Part shown: positions 27,951 to 36,446 of the stretch, piece by piece | Layout of the letters: each line of letters starts with the position of its first letter | How positions within the stretch are numbered: position 1 is the stretch's first letter | The notes under the pieces: model-generated | The model's input: the letters and a program-made list of their open reading frames with translations, nothing else | Database searches by the model: none | What the model was told of the DNA's origin: nothing | Source: Sorangium cellulosum | GTDB taxonomy: Bacteria; Myxococcota_A; Polyangia; Polyangiales; Polyangiaceae | Length of the DNA stretch: 64,000 bases | Reading direction: 5' to 3' | Assembly: GCF_004135735.1 (NCBI RefSeq) | Contig: NZ_CP012670.1 | Coordinates: 8,138,501 to 8,202,500 of the forward strand | Position numbers and translations under genes: made by a program

Positions 27951-29261
27951 TCACCACCGGTCCTCGACCGCCTCCACCCGCACCTCGCACGCGTCGTCCC
28001 CCCGGAGCGGCGACCTCGTCTCCTCCACCCGGAACCGCGGCCCGCTCTTGAACAGCCCCTCGTACGTGTCCGCGTCGATCGGCCGCTCGGTCCCGAAGTC
28101 CACCCGGTGCAGGAGCTGCATGATCGCGAGCGCCGTCCCCTGCTGGAACAGGAGCCGGCTCCGCGTCGTGGGCCCATGCTTCATCGCGTAATACGCGCTC
28201 TCGTGCGTCACGGGCGCCCGCAGCACCAGCGCCCGGCCCGGCTGGAGCTCCGGCGCGGTGAACGCCCCCCAGCCGAGCGCCCGGCAGAGCCCCAGGAGCT
28301 GCTCCAGGCGCTCGCGCTGATCCTTGCCCACCGGGCCGCACGCCGCCTCGAACGACGGCGACCCGAGCAGCCCGCCGAGCAGGTGGAACGCGCCCGTCTG
28401 CGCCGCCTCCCGCACGAGCGCCTCGAACACCGGCACCAGCTCCGGCGAGCGCCGCTCGATGAGGTGCACCGTGTCGAACGTCTTCACGTCGACGTAGCTC
28501 ACCGGGAGCAGCGCGAGGTTCACGCCGTACGCCGGGATGAGCCCGCGCTCGTCCGACCGGAGCGCCCCGAGCACCCCCAGCATCGCGCTCCCCGTGTGCC
28601 GCGCCCGGAGCGCGGCCCCCGCCTCGGGCTCGAAGCTCACCCGCGAGGACGCGACCACGTCGCGCGTCAGGATCGCGCCGAAGCGCGGCCGCTCGGAGCG
28701 GCGCGTCAGGAGGAACGTGCAGACCGCGTCGCCCCGCGCGACGCACGTCACCTCGTCGGCCTCGAGCCGGCCCCAGTCCGATGGGAACGCGAGGCTCGCC
28801 GCGGCCGCGCAGTAGCCGGCGGCGAACGCGTCGACCGTCATCCGGTTCTGGATCCGCCCGCCGTACTTCGCGAGGAAGCTCGAGCCGTGGAAGAGCGACG
28901 CCGCCTGCACCGTGCCGCCCTCCGCGGTCAGCTCGAACCGGAGGCGGCCCTGCCCCATCGCCGCGAACAGCTCGGCCGCCAGCTCGAGCTTCTCCCGCGG
29001 CGACGCCCCGGGGTGCTCGGCGTACAGCGGCCCGAGCAGCGCGTGCGCCGCCTCGAACGCCGCCTGCCGGCGCACCCCGCGGCTCTCCCCGCCGAGCGCG
29101 TCGAAGATCGTCTGCTCCAGGAAGAGCGCGTAGTGGTGGCAGTGCACGAGGACGAGCTGGTCGCCCACGTGGAGCAGGCTGTGCGGCGTGATCGCGCCGA
29201 GCAGCCCGTGCAGCGGGCCCTCGATGCGATCGCGGAAGCCGCGCCGGAAGAACGCCGTCAC
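27951..29261 (-). CDS. V4R-domain (4-vinyl reductase-like) protein
   Basis: This is a 436-residue cytoplasmic protein. Around residues 145-190 it has a V4R small-molecule-binding pattern: DAFAAGYCAAAASLAFPSDW, then EVTCVARGDAVCTFLLTRR, with the two conserved cysteines and the Gly-Asp between them. The C-terminal end (LFKSGPRFRVEETRSPLRGD, DACEVRVEAVEDRW) may be a second, degenerate copy. V4R domains bind hydrophobic ligands or sit in signalling complexes. The start is GTG at 29261, reached in the sequence CTCCTGTGACGG that closely matches the stop region of the upstream LC7 gene, with a 24-bp repeat array lying between. It is the last gene of the ParA-LC7-LC7-V4R operon. Confidence 0.72.
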   Translation of the reverse strand: MTAFFRRGFRDRIEGPLHGLLGAITPHSLLHVGDQLVLVHCHHYALFLEQTIFDALGGESRGVRRQAAFEAAHALLGPLYAEHPGASPREKLELAAELFAAMGQGRLRFELTAEGGTVQAASLFHGSSFLAKYGGRIQNRMTVDAFAAGYCAAAASLAFPSDWGRLEADEVTCVARGDAVCTFLLTRRSERPRFGAILTRDVVASSRVSFEPEAGAALRARHTGSAMLGVLGALRSDERGLIPAYGVNLALLPVSYVDVKTFDTVHLIERRSPELVPVFEALVREAAQTGAFHLLGGLLGSPSFEAACGPVGKDQRERLEQLLGLCRALGWGAFTAPELQPGRALVLRAPVTHESAYYAMKHGPTTRSRLLFQQGTALAIMQLLHRVDFGTERPIDADTYEGLFKSGPRFRVEETRSPLRGDDACEVRVEAVEDRW

Positions 29262-29411
29262 AGGAGCCCCCGCGGCGCCGTCCCACGCGCCCTCCGCGGC
29301 GCCGTCCCACGCGCCCTCCGCGGCGCCGTCCCACGCGCCCTCCGCGGCGCCGTCCCACGCGCCCTCCGCGGCGCCGTCCCACGCGCCCTCCGCGGCGCCC
29401 TCACAGGAGCC
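29258..29411. repeat. 24-bp tandem array between LC7-like and V4R genes, flanked by 11-bp direct repeats
   Basis: Five units of GGCGCCGTCCCACGCGCCCTCCGC (about 29272-29400) fill the gap. TCACAGGAGCC occurs at both edges (29258-29268 and 29401-29411). The right copy holds the stop of the LC7-like gene, the left copy the GTG start of the V4R gene. The distance between the two copies is 143 bases, not a multiple of three. Confidence 0.9.
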
Positions 29412-30318
29412 TCCGCAGCGCCGCCCGGTCCAGGCCGAGCATGTCCGCCACCGCCGTCTCGATGAGCCCCATCGCCTCCGGCCCGAGCTCGTCGGGGTGC
29501 TCGAGCGCGAGCGGCGTCAGCCCCGCGCGCAGGGCGAGCCGGAGCCGCGCGACGTGCGGCTCGGGCGCGCGCGCCTCCAGCAGCGCGAGCAGCCGCGCGG
29601 TCCGCGCGGCCTCGGGCGACGGCGCCTCGGCGGGGGGCGGCGTCGCGCCCGGCCGCCGCGACGGCGCGTTCGACGGCGCCCGCGGCGGCGAGGAGCGCGC
29701 AAGGCCCCGCACGAGATCGTCCACCACCTCCGCGCTGAGCGGCTCGTCGAACAGGCCCGGCGGGTCGCTCAGCATCTCCTCGGAGGGCTCCTCGAGCGGC
29801 AGCTCCGGCGCGAGCGTCGCGGCGAGCCGCTGCGCCACGAGCCGCGCCATGCCGAGCGGCATCGTGCCGTCGAAGAGGCACGCCACGACGCAGGCGCGCA
29901 CGCGCCGGAGCAGGACGGTCCGGCCGCCCAGCTCGAGCGTGACCAGCGGGTCCGGGAGCTCCTCGCCGCGGTCGCGCGATCGCGGCGGCCGGCTCGACGA
30001 CCGCACGCCGCGGCCCCGGGGGGGGCGCGCCGAGCCGTCGCGCTCCGGGACGAGCCGCTGCGCCGCGAGCTGGCTCCCGAGGTACGCGTCGCGGAGCCCC
30101 GCGGCGGCGTCGGCCGGCGAGAGGGCCGCGCCCACGCGGACGAACACGGCGTGGACGCGCGCGTCGGCGAGGTGGAACACGAGGATCGCGTCGAGGCCGC
30201 TCACGCCATAGCCGATGCTGTCGAGCGCGATCGGGGCGAGCGGGTCGTCGTCGTCCAGCGCGCCCGCGCCGGCGGTGGGTCCACGGCTGTACGTGGGCTC
30301 GCCGTGCTCGGCGCTCAC
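29401..30318 (-). CDS. Roadblock/LC7-like protein with disordered insert
   Basis: The protein has 305 residues from the GTG at 30318, which overlaps the upstream stop by four bases (GTGA). The first 180 residues look like an LC7/roadblock fold (GVSGLDAILVFHLADARVHA, LVTLELGGRTVLLRRVRACV, MARLVAQRLAATLAPELP) with a Ser/Arg-rich loop inserted near 95-115. A Pro/Ala-rich linker leads to a helical C-terminal domain (VARLRLALRAGLTPLALEHP, GLIETAVADMLGLDRAALRR). LC7 domains in bacteria regulate small GTPases such as MglA or scaffold complexes. The family call is by fold pattern, not a strict motif. It is coupled to the upstream LC7 protein and, at a distance, to the V4R protein. Confidence 0.65.
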   Translation of the reverse strand: MSAEHGEPTYSRGPTAGAGALDDDDPLAPIALDSIGYGVSGLDAILVFHLADARVHAVFVRVGAALSPADAAAGLRDAYLGSQLAAQRLVPERDGSARPPRGRGVRSSSRPPRSRDRGEELPDPLVTLELGGRTVLLRRVRACVVACLFDGTMPLGMARLVAQRLAATLAPELPLEEPSEEMLSDPPGLFDEPLSAEVVDDLVRGLARSSPPRAPSNAPSRRPGATPPPAEAPSPEAARTARLLALLEARAPEPHVARLRLALRAGLTPLALEHPDELGPEAMGLIETAVADMLGLDRAALRRLL

Positions 30319-31313
30319 CCGACGACCCCGGCCGCCGCGTCGAGCGCGTGGCGGCACACGATCCGGACGGCCTGGGCCTCGCGCGGCGTGAGCGGGACCG
30401 GGCGCATCAGGCCGACGAGGTAAACGGCGGCGCTCACCTGGAACCCGACGAGCTGGAAGAACGGACCGTCGCCGACGCAGAGCTCGAAGCGCTGCGACGG
30501 CGCGCCGGGGAGCGCCGCCACGAGCGAGCCGATCGCCGACGCGATCAGGCCCGAGGCCGCGAGCCGCGCCTCCGTGTCGCGGATGGCGCCGGCGATCGGG
30601 AGCCCGGCCGCGTCGGCCAGGAACACGTCGGTCGCGGAGGTCGCCTCCGCGAGCCACTCGATCACCTTGTCGCAGCGGGCCAGAGGCCCGGCGGGCGCCG
30701 AGAGATCCGGGAAGCGCGGCGACGCGCGCCCGGGCGCGAGCTCCCGGACGGCGTCGCCGAGGCGCTGCCCGAGCGGCTCGGCGTCCGACGCGACCGGGGA
30801 CGAGGCCGGCGAGGCGAACGAGGACGAGAGCGGCGAGGCGAACGACGCCGGCGCGCCGAACGACGGCGACGACGCCGGCGCGCCGAACGACGGCGACGAC
30901 GCCGGCGCGCCGAGCGCGGGCGACGCGAACAGCGGCGACGACGCCGGCGCGCCGAACGACGGCGACGACGCCGGCGGCGGCAGGTCGAGGCGCGCGCCGC
31001 GCCTGGAGTCGACGTCCTCGGCCGACGGGGGCAGCGCGCTCCGCAGCCCGAGGTCGCCGCCCGCGCCGGGGCTCGACAGCGGCATGAGATCGCTCGAGGG
31101 CGCGAGCTCCTCGAACGCCGGGGACAGCGGCGCCGGCGACAGCGGATCCGGCTCCGCCGGCGCGGGCGGGGGGCGCGACGCGAACGACACGAGCGGCGGC
31201 GCCGCCGGCGTGACCGACGCCGCCCGCGCCGGCCTCCCCTTCGGCCGCTTCACGAGCGCCGCGGCCGTGGCCACGGCGCCGTCGATGTCAAAGGAGGAGC
31301 GGGATCGGGCCAT
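30315..31313 (-). CDS. Roadblock/LC7-domain protein with Ser/Pro/Ala repeat linker
   Basis: This is a 332-residue protein with a disordered N-terminal half containing repeated GAPASSPSF motifs (DNA repeats at about 30840-30975) and a C-terminal roadblock/LC7 domain from about residue 215 (KVIEWLAEATSATDVFLADA, AGLPIAGAIRDTEARLAASG, LIASAIGSLVAALPGAPSQR, QVSAAVYLVGLMRPVPLTPR). The start ATG overlaps the end of the ParA gene by 26 bases and the stop overlaps the next LC7-like gene by four, so all are one operon. LC7 proteins dimerise and often act as regulators of a nucleotide-binding partner; the ParA-like ATPase encoded immediately upstream is the natural candidate. Confidence 0.75.
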   Translation of the reverse strand: MARSRSSFDIDGAVATAAALVKRPKGRPARAASVTPAAPPLVSFASRPPPAPAEPDPLSPAPLSPAFEELAPSSDLMPLSSPGAGGDLGLRSALPPSAEDVDSRRGARLDLPPPASSPSFGAPASSPLFASPALGAPASSPSFGAPASSPSFGAPASFASPLSSSFASPASSPVASDAEPLGQRLGDAVRELAPGRASPRFPDLSAPAGPLARCDKVIEWLAEATSATDVFLADAAGLPIAGAIRDTEARLAASGLIASAIGSLVAALPGAPSQRFELCVGDGPFFQLVGFQVSAAVYLVGLMRPVPLTPREAQAVRIVCRHALDAAAGVVG

Positions 31314-32097
31314 CGTCGTCCTCCGGGCGCGCGGGATCCAGGCGCGCGAGCACGTCGTTCGCGAGCTGATCGAAGACCCGCGCGAGCGGCGGCGGCCGCT
31401 TCTGCATGAGCAGGAGCGGCGCCCCGCGGAGCGACGCCTCCAGGAACGAGCCGTCGCGCGGGATGACGGTGTCGAGGATGATCCCGTCGGGGAACCGGGT
31501 CCAGAGCGTCTCGGCCACGTCGAGCGACGCGGACGCCTGCCGGTCGAACATCGACAAGAGGAGGCCGAGCAGCGACAGCCGCGGGTTCTTCTCGGCGCGG
31601 ACGTGATCGACCAGCGCGAGGAGCTGGCCCACCGAGCGGAGCGCCAGCGGCTCGGCCTGCAGCGGCATGAGCACGTGGGTCGCCACCTCGAGCGCCCGCG
31701 TCGTGACCTTGCCGAGCCCCGCGGGGCAGTCCGCGACCACGAGATCGAAGTCGGCCGCGAGCCGCGAGAGCACGCCGGCGAGCACGGGCCCGCGGACGAG
31801 CGCCTCCTCGAAGCCCGCCACGGTCGTGGGATCGACCCGGCCCACCGTGAGCACCTGGAGCTGCGGATCGCGCGTCCGCTGCAGCACCGCCTCGACGCGC
31901 TCGGCGCCCGTGAGCAGCTCCGCGACGCCCGGCCGCGCGCGGTCGGCGAGGCCGAGCGAGAGCCCGAGGCTGCCCTGCGCGTCGAGCTCGAGGATCAGCA
32001 CGCGGTGGCCCGCGCGCGCAAGGGCGAGCCCGAGGTTGAGGCAGATCGTGGTCTTTCCCACGCCCCCCTTCTGGCTCGCGACCGCGATGACGTGCAT
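31288..32097 (-). CDS. ParA/MinD-family ATPase
   Basis: This 269-residue ATPase has the deviant Walker A motif KGGVGKTT at residues 10-17 with the signature lysine K10, the A' motif LELDAQGSLGLSLGL with D39, and the Walker B-like VVADCPAG near 140. ParA/MinD proteins form ATP-dependent dimers on DNA or membrane and position cargo. No parB gene or parS site is visible and there is no amphipathic C-terminal MinD helix, so it is an orphan ParA rather than a chromosome partition gene. It heads the operon with two LC7-like genes and a V4R gene, suggesting it positions a signalling or motility assembly. Confidence 0.9.
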   Translation of the reverse strand: MHVIAVASQKGGVGKTTICLNLGLALARAGHRVLILELDAQGSLGLSLGLADRARPGVAELLTGAERVEAVLQRTRDPQLQVLTVGRVDPTTVAGFEEALVRGPVLAGVLSRLAADFDLVVADCPAGLGKVTTRALEVATHVLMPLQAEPLALRSVGQLLALVDHVRAEKNPRLSLLGLLLSMFDRQASASLDVAETLWTRFPDGIILDTVIPRDGSFLEASLRGAPLLLMQKRPPPLARVFDQLANDVLARLDPARPEDDDGPIPLLL

Positions 32098-32208
32098 GGA
32101 CTCCCTGGCGGCGCGCCCGACGACGGCGCCCGACGCATCCTACCAGGACGGGAGCCCCGGCAGGCGCGGGGAAACTACCAGGACGGGAGCGCCGGGGGCG
32201 CGGGGAGG

Positions 32209-32625
32209 CTAGAGCAGCGAGATGCGCTTCATCAGCGTGCCGCACAGATCGCTCTGCGGGTTGCGCCCGCGCTCGATCGCGAGGCCGGCCCGGAAGATCT
32301 TGTCGGCGCTGTCGAGGTTGCCGAGCACCACGTGGCAGAGCCCGAGGAGCTCGTGATCGCCGGGATCGCCGTGGACCGAGACGAGCTCGGTGAGGGCGGG
32401 GACCGCGGCGCGGTGCGCCTCGATCATCGCCTCGGTCGGCGTCGACGGGACGCCCTTGGCGAGGATCATCAGCCGCAGGACCTGCCGCTGATCCTCGGGC
32501 CGGTGCTTGAGAAACTCCGGCTTCTGGAAGAGATCGCGGTATCCGCGGTACGCGGCGTCGAGGTTGCCTCCGCGCGCGAGGGTGACGATGGACTTGACCG
32601 CCTGGACGAGCGCCTCATTCGGCAT
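32209..32625 (-). CDS. Small TPR-like protein
   Basis: This is a 138-residue all-helical protein starting at the ATG at 32625 (MPNEALVQAVKSIVTLARGG). Helix pairs NLDAAYRGYRDLFQKPEFLK, ALTELVSVHGDPGDHELLGL and VVLGNLDSADKIFRAGLAIE follow a TPR rhythm. It has no signal peptide or catalytic motif, and I do not recognise a named family. The much longer frame extending leftward from 35571 is an antisense shadow of the TonB receptor. It lies 111 bases upstream of the ParA gene on the same strand and might belong to that transcript. Confidence 0.75.
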   Translation of the reverse strand: MPNEALVQAVKSIVTLARGGNLDAAYRGYRDLFQKPEFLKHRPEDQRQVLRLMILAKGVPSTPTEAMIEAHRAAVPALTELVSVHGDPGDHELLGLCHVVLGNLDSADKIFRAGLAIERGRNPQSDLCGTLMKRISLL

Positions 32626-32979
32626 GACGAGACGATACACGGGCGCGCGCCGCGCGGGGAGAGCGCCGCTGCGCCTCCCGGAGGCGACGCGCCGCCCACA
32701 TCCGTCCTGCGCGCCCTGGCGACCGCGTCGCCGCCGAGCCCAGCCGCGCGCGCTTGCGGCACCGCTGTAAGCCGTGGTAGTCGCGCGGGGCCCGTGCGTG
32801 GTTCCGGACGAGACTCGAGCCTGCGGACGCCTCGCGAAGGCGGCCGTGGAGGTCCGCCGCGCACGGCGCGGGAGAGGCCGCTCCCCGCGGCGCCGGAGGA
32901 GGTGCTGCCCATGACGCCGGAGAGGCCGCTGCCCGCAGCGCCGGAGGGGCCGCGGCCTCGCGCCCGGCGAGGAGCTTCC
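32626..32979. other. Divergent promoter region with imperfect repeat
   Basis: This 354-base gap lies between the TPR-like gene (leftward) and the TonB receptor (rightward). Near its right end, 32870-32950 holds two imperfect copies of GAGAGGCCGCTNCCCGC followed by GCGCCGGAGG. The in-frame ATG at 32911 sits within these repeats and is not taken as the receptor start. No terminator or clear promoter box was found. Confidence 0.45.
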
Positions 32980-35589
32980 GTGTCGGCGAGCCGCTGGGCG
33001 CTCGTCGGCTGGCTGTCGGCGGGCGCGCTCGCCGCGCCGGCGGCGCGCGCGCAGGCGCCCTCCGACGCGGCCGTGCCGCCGCACGTCCTCGAGCACGTGG
33101 ACCCGGTGTACCCGGCCGAGCGGCTCGCCGAGGGCGTCGACACGACGGTCACGCTGTTCGTCACGGTCGAGAAGGACGGCACGGTCAGCGACGCGACCGT
33201 GGCCGAGTCCGGGGGCGAGGGGTTCGACGAGGCCGCGATCGCGGCCGTGCGGCGGTGGCGCTTCTCGCCGGCGATGCGCGGCGGCGCGCCGGTGCGGGCG
33301 CGGATCCGGGTGCCGTTCCACTTCGCGCCGGGCCCGCACGAGCAGCCGTCCGAGCCGGCGCCCCCGCCGGGGGCGGCCGCGCCGGCCGCGCCCGCGGCGG
33401 AGCCGGCCGAGGCGCCGCCCGCGGCGCCGGTGGAGTTCGCCGGGGGCGTCGCCGGCCCGCACGCGGTGGCCGAGCCGGGCAAGCCGATCGAGATCCACGT
33501 GCAGGGCCGCCCGAACCCGCCGCGGCGCGCGACGAGCGACTTCCGGATCGGCCGCGCGACGCTCGCGGCCGCGCCGCACGCCACCGCCGCGGACCTGCTC
33601 GCCACCGCGCCCGGCGTCCACGTCGCGCACCCCGAGGGCGAGGCGGTCGCGCAGCGCATCTTCCTCCGCGGCTTCGACGCCGACCACGGCCAGGACATCG
33701 AGCTCCGGGTCGGGCCGATCCCGCTCAACCAGCGCTCGCACGTGCACGGGCAAGGCTACGCGGACCTCGGCGTGATCATCCCGGAGGTGGTGCGGTCGCT
33801 CCGCGTCGTCGAGGGGGTCTACGATCCGCAGCAGGGCGACTTCGCGGTCGCGGGCAGCGCGTACTTCGACCTCGGGGTCGAGGAGCGGGGGCTCCTCTTC
33901 AAGGGCTCGCTCGGCTCGTTCGGCACCCGGCGGCTGCTCGCGCTCTGGGCGCCGGAGGCGCAGTCGGAGGACACGTTCGGGGCCGCGGTCGTGCGCGCCA
34001 CCGACGGCTTCGGCGACGGCACGCGCGGGGCCCTGTCGGGCGGCGCCATCGGCCAGTACCGCGTGCCGCTGCCGGACGAGTTCTCGCTCCTGCTGCACGT
34101 CGCGGCCCACGGCAGCCGCGCGAACCTCGCGGGCGTGCTCCGGCGGGACGACATCGAGGCCGGGCGCGTCGGCTTCCACGACGCGTACCGCGATCCGTCG
34201 GCCCGCTCGCAGTCGGCCGCGGCGACCCGGCTCCAGATCGCGCTCTCCGCCGAGCGCGCGGACGACGACGGCTCGCAGAAGAGCGGCTGGCTCTGGGCGA
34301 TGACGTCCGGGTACCGGAGCCGGATGAACTTCACCGGCTACACGCAGCGGTCGCGCGTGCGGCCCGCGTGGGCCGGCCGCGGCGATCTCATCGAGCAGTC
34401 GAACCAGGACACGGCGCTCGGCGGGGGCCTCGCCTACCGCACGCCGCGGTTCCAGCTCGCCCCGTGGCTCAGCGGCCAGCTCGCCGTCGGGGCCGAGGTG
34501 CAGACCGACGGCATCGAGCAGGCGCAGAACCTCCTGCAGCCGCCGCAGAACGAGACCTGGGACCGCCGGGTCGACGCGTCGATCCGGCAGACCGGGATCG
34601 GCGTCCACGGCGACGCGCTGCTCGAGCTGTCGCGCTGGGCGCGTCTGCGCGGCGGCGTCCGCGCCGACGTGCTCGTCTTCGACGTGGACGACCGGCTCGG
34701 CAACTTCATCCCGGCGTTCCAGAAGGAGACGCACATCGAGGGGTTCCGGCGCACGGCGGCGGGCGTGGCCGTCGGTCCGCGGGCGACGCTGGAGGTCGAT
34801 CCGCTGCCCGCGCTGCGCCTGTCGGCCTCGTACGGCCACGGCTACCGCTCGCCGCAGGCGCGGCAGCTCGAGGAGGGGGAGAACGCGCCGTTCGCGACCG
34901 TGCGGAGCTACGAGGTCGGCGCGACGCTGCGTCCCGGAGGGGGCCTCCGCGCGACCGCGGCCGCGTACGAGACGCGCCTCTCGTACGACCTCGCGTTCGA
35001 CGCGACCGAGGGCGGCCTCGCGCGCATCGGCCCGACGACGCGCCGCGGGCTGGTCGTCTACCTGCAGGCGGCGCCGACCCCGGCCCTGACCGCGGCGGTC
35101 AGCGCGACGCTGGCCCACGCCACGCTCGACGCGCCGCCCCCGCCGACGCCCGAGAGCCCGACGCCGCCGTACGTCGAGGGGCAGCAGCTCCCGTTCGTGC
35201 CGCCCGTGGTGGTGCGCGCCGACCTCGCCGTGAAGCGGCCGCTCGTCACGATCGGCGGCCGGCCGATCGAGGGGCGGCTCGGCTACGGCGCGACGTTCCT
35301 GTCGCCGCGGCCGCTGCCCTACGCGCAGAGCGCGGCGCCGCTCCTCGTGATCGACGCGTCGCTCTCGCTCCGGCGGAGCCTGCGCCCGGGCGACGGCCCG
35401 GCGGAGGGCGGCCCCTGGATCGAGGTCGGGGTCGAGGCGCACAACCTGCTCGACGCCGAGCACGCCGAGGCCGAGTACTCGTTCGTCTCGAGCTGGCAGA
35501 CCACCGAGATCCCGTCGGCGCTGCCGGCCCGGCACATCAGCGCGGGGCCGCCGCGCTCGATCCTCGGCCACGTGACGCTCTCGTTATGA
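32980..35589 (+). CDS. TonB-dependent outer-membrane receptor with N-terminal TonB C-terminal domain
   Basis: The chosen start is GTG at 32980, because GCGAGGAGC lies just upstream and the resulting MSASRWALVGWLSAGALAAP is a clean signal peptide ending ARAQA. An in-frame ATG at 32911 would put 23 Pro/Arg-rich residues before it. The mature 869-residue precursor has a TonB C-terminal domain first (about 36-118; HVDPVYPAERLAEGVDTTVT, ATVAESGGEGFDEAAIAAVR), a Pro/Ala linker, then a plug domain (about 185-290; LLATAPGVHVAHPEGEAVAQ, RIFLRGFDADHGQDIELRVG) and a beta-barrel ending HVTLSL. The energy-transducing domain is normally on the separate TonB protein, so the fusion is unusual. It starts a coupled operon with a lipoprotein and a His-rich protein. 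Ligand unknown, perhaps a metal chelate. Confidence 0.88.
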   Translation: MSASRWALVGWLSAGALAAPAARAQAPSDAAVPPHVLEHVDPVYPAERLAEGVDTTVTLFVTVEKDGTVSDATVAESGGEGFDEAAIAAVRRWRFSPAMRGGAPVRARIRVPFHFAPGPHEQPSEPAPPPGAAAPAAPAAEPAEAPPAAPVEFAGGVAGPHAVAEPGKPIEIHVQGRPNPPRRATSDFRIGRATLAAAPHATAADLLATAPGVHVAHPEGEAVAQRIFLRGFDADHGQDIELRVGPIPLNQRSHVHGQGYADLGVIIPEVVRSLRVVEGVYDPQQGDFAVAGSAYFDLGVEERGLLFKGSLGSFGTRRLLALWAPEAQSEDTFGAAVVRATDGFGDGTRGALSGGAIGQYRVPLPDEFSLLLHVAAHGSRANLAGVLRRDDIEAGRVGFHDAYRDPSARSQSAAATRLQIALSAERADDDGSQKSGWLWAMTSGYRSRMNFTGYTQRSRVRPAWAGRGDLIEQSNQDTALGGGLAYRTPRFQLAPWLSGQLAVGAEVQTDGIEQAQNLLQPPQNETWDRRVDASIRQTGIGVHGDALLELSRWARLRGGVRADVLVFDVDDRLGNFIPAFQKETHIEGFRRTAAGVAVGPRATLEVDPLPALRLSASYGHGYRSPQARQLEEGENAPFATVRSYEVGATLRPGGGLRATAAAYETRLSYDLAFDATEGGLARIGPTTRRGLVVYLQAAPTPALTAAVSATLAHATLDAPPPPTPESPTPPYVEGQQLPFVPPVVVRADLAVKRPLVTIGGRPIEGRLGYGATFLSPRPLPYAQSAAPLLVIDASLSLRRSLRPGDGPAEGGPWIEVGVEAHNLLDAEHAEAEYSFVSSWQTTEIPSALPARHISAGPPRSILGHVTLSL

Positions 35590-36446
35590 ACGCGCGCAAC
35601 GCCCTCCCCGCCCGCAACGGCCACACCGCCCGCGACGGCCACACCGCCCGCGACGGTCACACCGCGCGCGACGGTCACACCGCGCGCGACGGTCACACCG
35701 CGCGCGACGGCCGCGCGGCCCAGCGTTGCGCCCTGGCCCTCGCGCTCCTCGCCGTGAGCACCGCGGTCGGCTGCGCCGGCACGGGCCAGCCGGAGGTCTC
35801 CTACCTCGCCCACGCCGAGGCCGCGCCCGCCGCGGAGATCGCCGCCGGCGCCTGGACGATCGCGCTCGACGAGGCGGAGGTCGCCTTCGGCCCGGTCCAG
35901 CTCTGCGCCGCCGCGTCCGGCTCGGCGACGCTCTGCGACACCGCGATCGCCGAGCTGCTGTCGATCGTGCGCGTCGACCTGCTCGATCCCGAGCCGCAGC
36001 CGCTCGGCCGGGTCCGGGGCTTCGAGGGCGAGATCCGGAGCGCGTCGTTCGACTACGGCATCCACTGGTTCCTGACCGAGTCGGCGCCGGTCCCGTCGCC
36101 CGCGGCCCCGGGCGGCCACTCCCTGCGCCTGCGCGGGCGCGCGACGCGGGGCGCGGAGGCGCTCGATTTCGCGGCCGACGTCGACGCCGTGCCGCAGTTC
36201 CAGGGGCTGCGCGCGGTCCCGAGCCTCGCGGTCGCGGCGCGCGTCGGCGCCGAGCCGGTCCGCCTCGCGGTCCGCTTCGACGTGGGCGCGTGGCTCGCCC
36301 GCGTCGATTTCGACGCGCTGGCCGAGGCGGCCGGAGGAGACGCGGCCGGCGTCGTCATCGCGCCGGGCTCGCGGGCGCACAACGCGCTGGTGCTCGCCAT
36401 GACGGCGCAGCGCCCGCCGGAGCTCGTCTGGTCGGCGTCGCCATGA
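35586..36446 (+). CDS. Putative lipoprotein with GHTARD repeats before its signal sequence
   Basis: This is a 286-residue protein coupled to the receptor by an ATGA overlap. Residues 12-41 are five copies of GHTARD encoded by an 18-bp tandem repeat. They precede a hydrophobic segment and lipobox (LALALLAVSTAVGCAG, Cys near 63). There is no start codon between the repeats and the hydrophobic segment, so the repeats are translated unless a rare codon is used. The exported part is beta-rich with two cysteines (VQLCAAASGSATLCDTAIAE) and strands FDYGIHWFLTESAPV and PVRLAVRFDVGAWLARVDFD. I do not recognise the family. Its place suggests a periplasmic partner of the receptor. Confidence 0.72.
   Translation: MNARNALPARNGHTARDGHTARDGHTARDGHTARDGHTARDGRAAQRCALALALLAVSTAVGCAGTGQPEVSYLAHAEAAPAAEIAAGAWTIALDEAEVAFGPVQLCAAASGSATLCDTAIAELLSIVRVDLLDPEPQPLGRVRGFEGEIRSASFDYGIHWFLTESAPVPSPAAPGGHSLRLRGRATRGAEALDFAADVDAVPQFQGLRAVPSLAVAARVGAEPVRLAVRFDVGAWLARVDFDALAEAAGGDAAGVVIAPGSRAHNALVLAMTAQRPPELVWSASP

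Noticed and set aside
29272..29400. CRISPR-like regular repeats
   Set aside because: Units are directly tandem without unique spacers; no cas gene is in the window. The same applies to the arrays at 50083, 52091, 53837 and 56411.
31288..32097. Plasmid or chromosome partition locus
   Set aside because: A ParA-type ATPase is present but there is no ParB gene or parS-like site, and the operon context is LC7/V4R genes.
32209..35571. 1120-codon minus-strand frame opposite the TonB receptor
   Set aside because: Only its last 138 codons (from 32625) look like a gene; the rest is antisense to the receptor.
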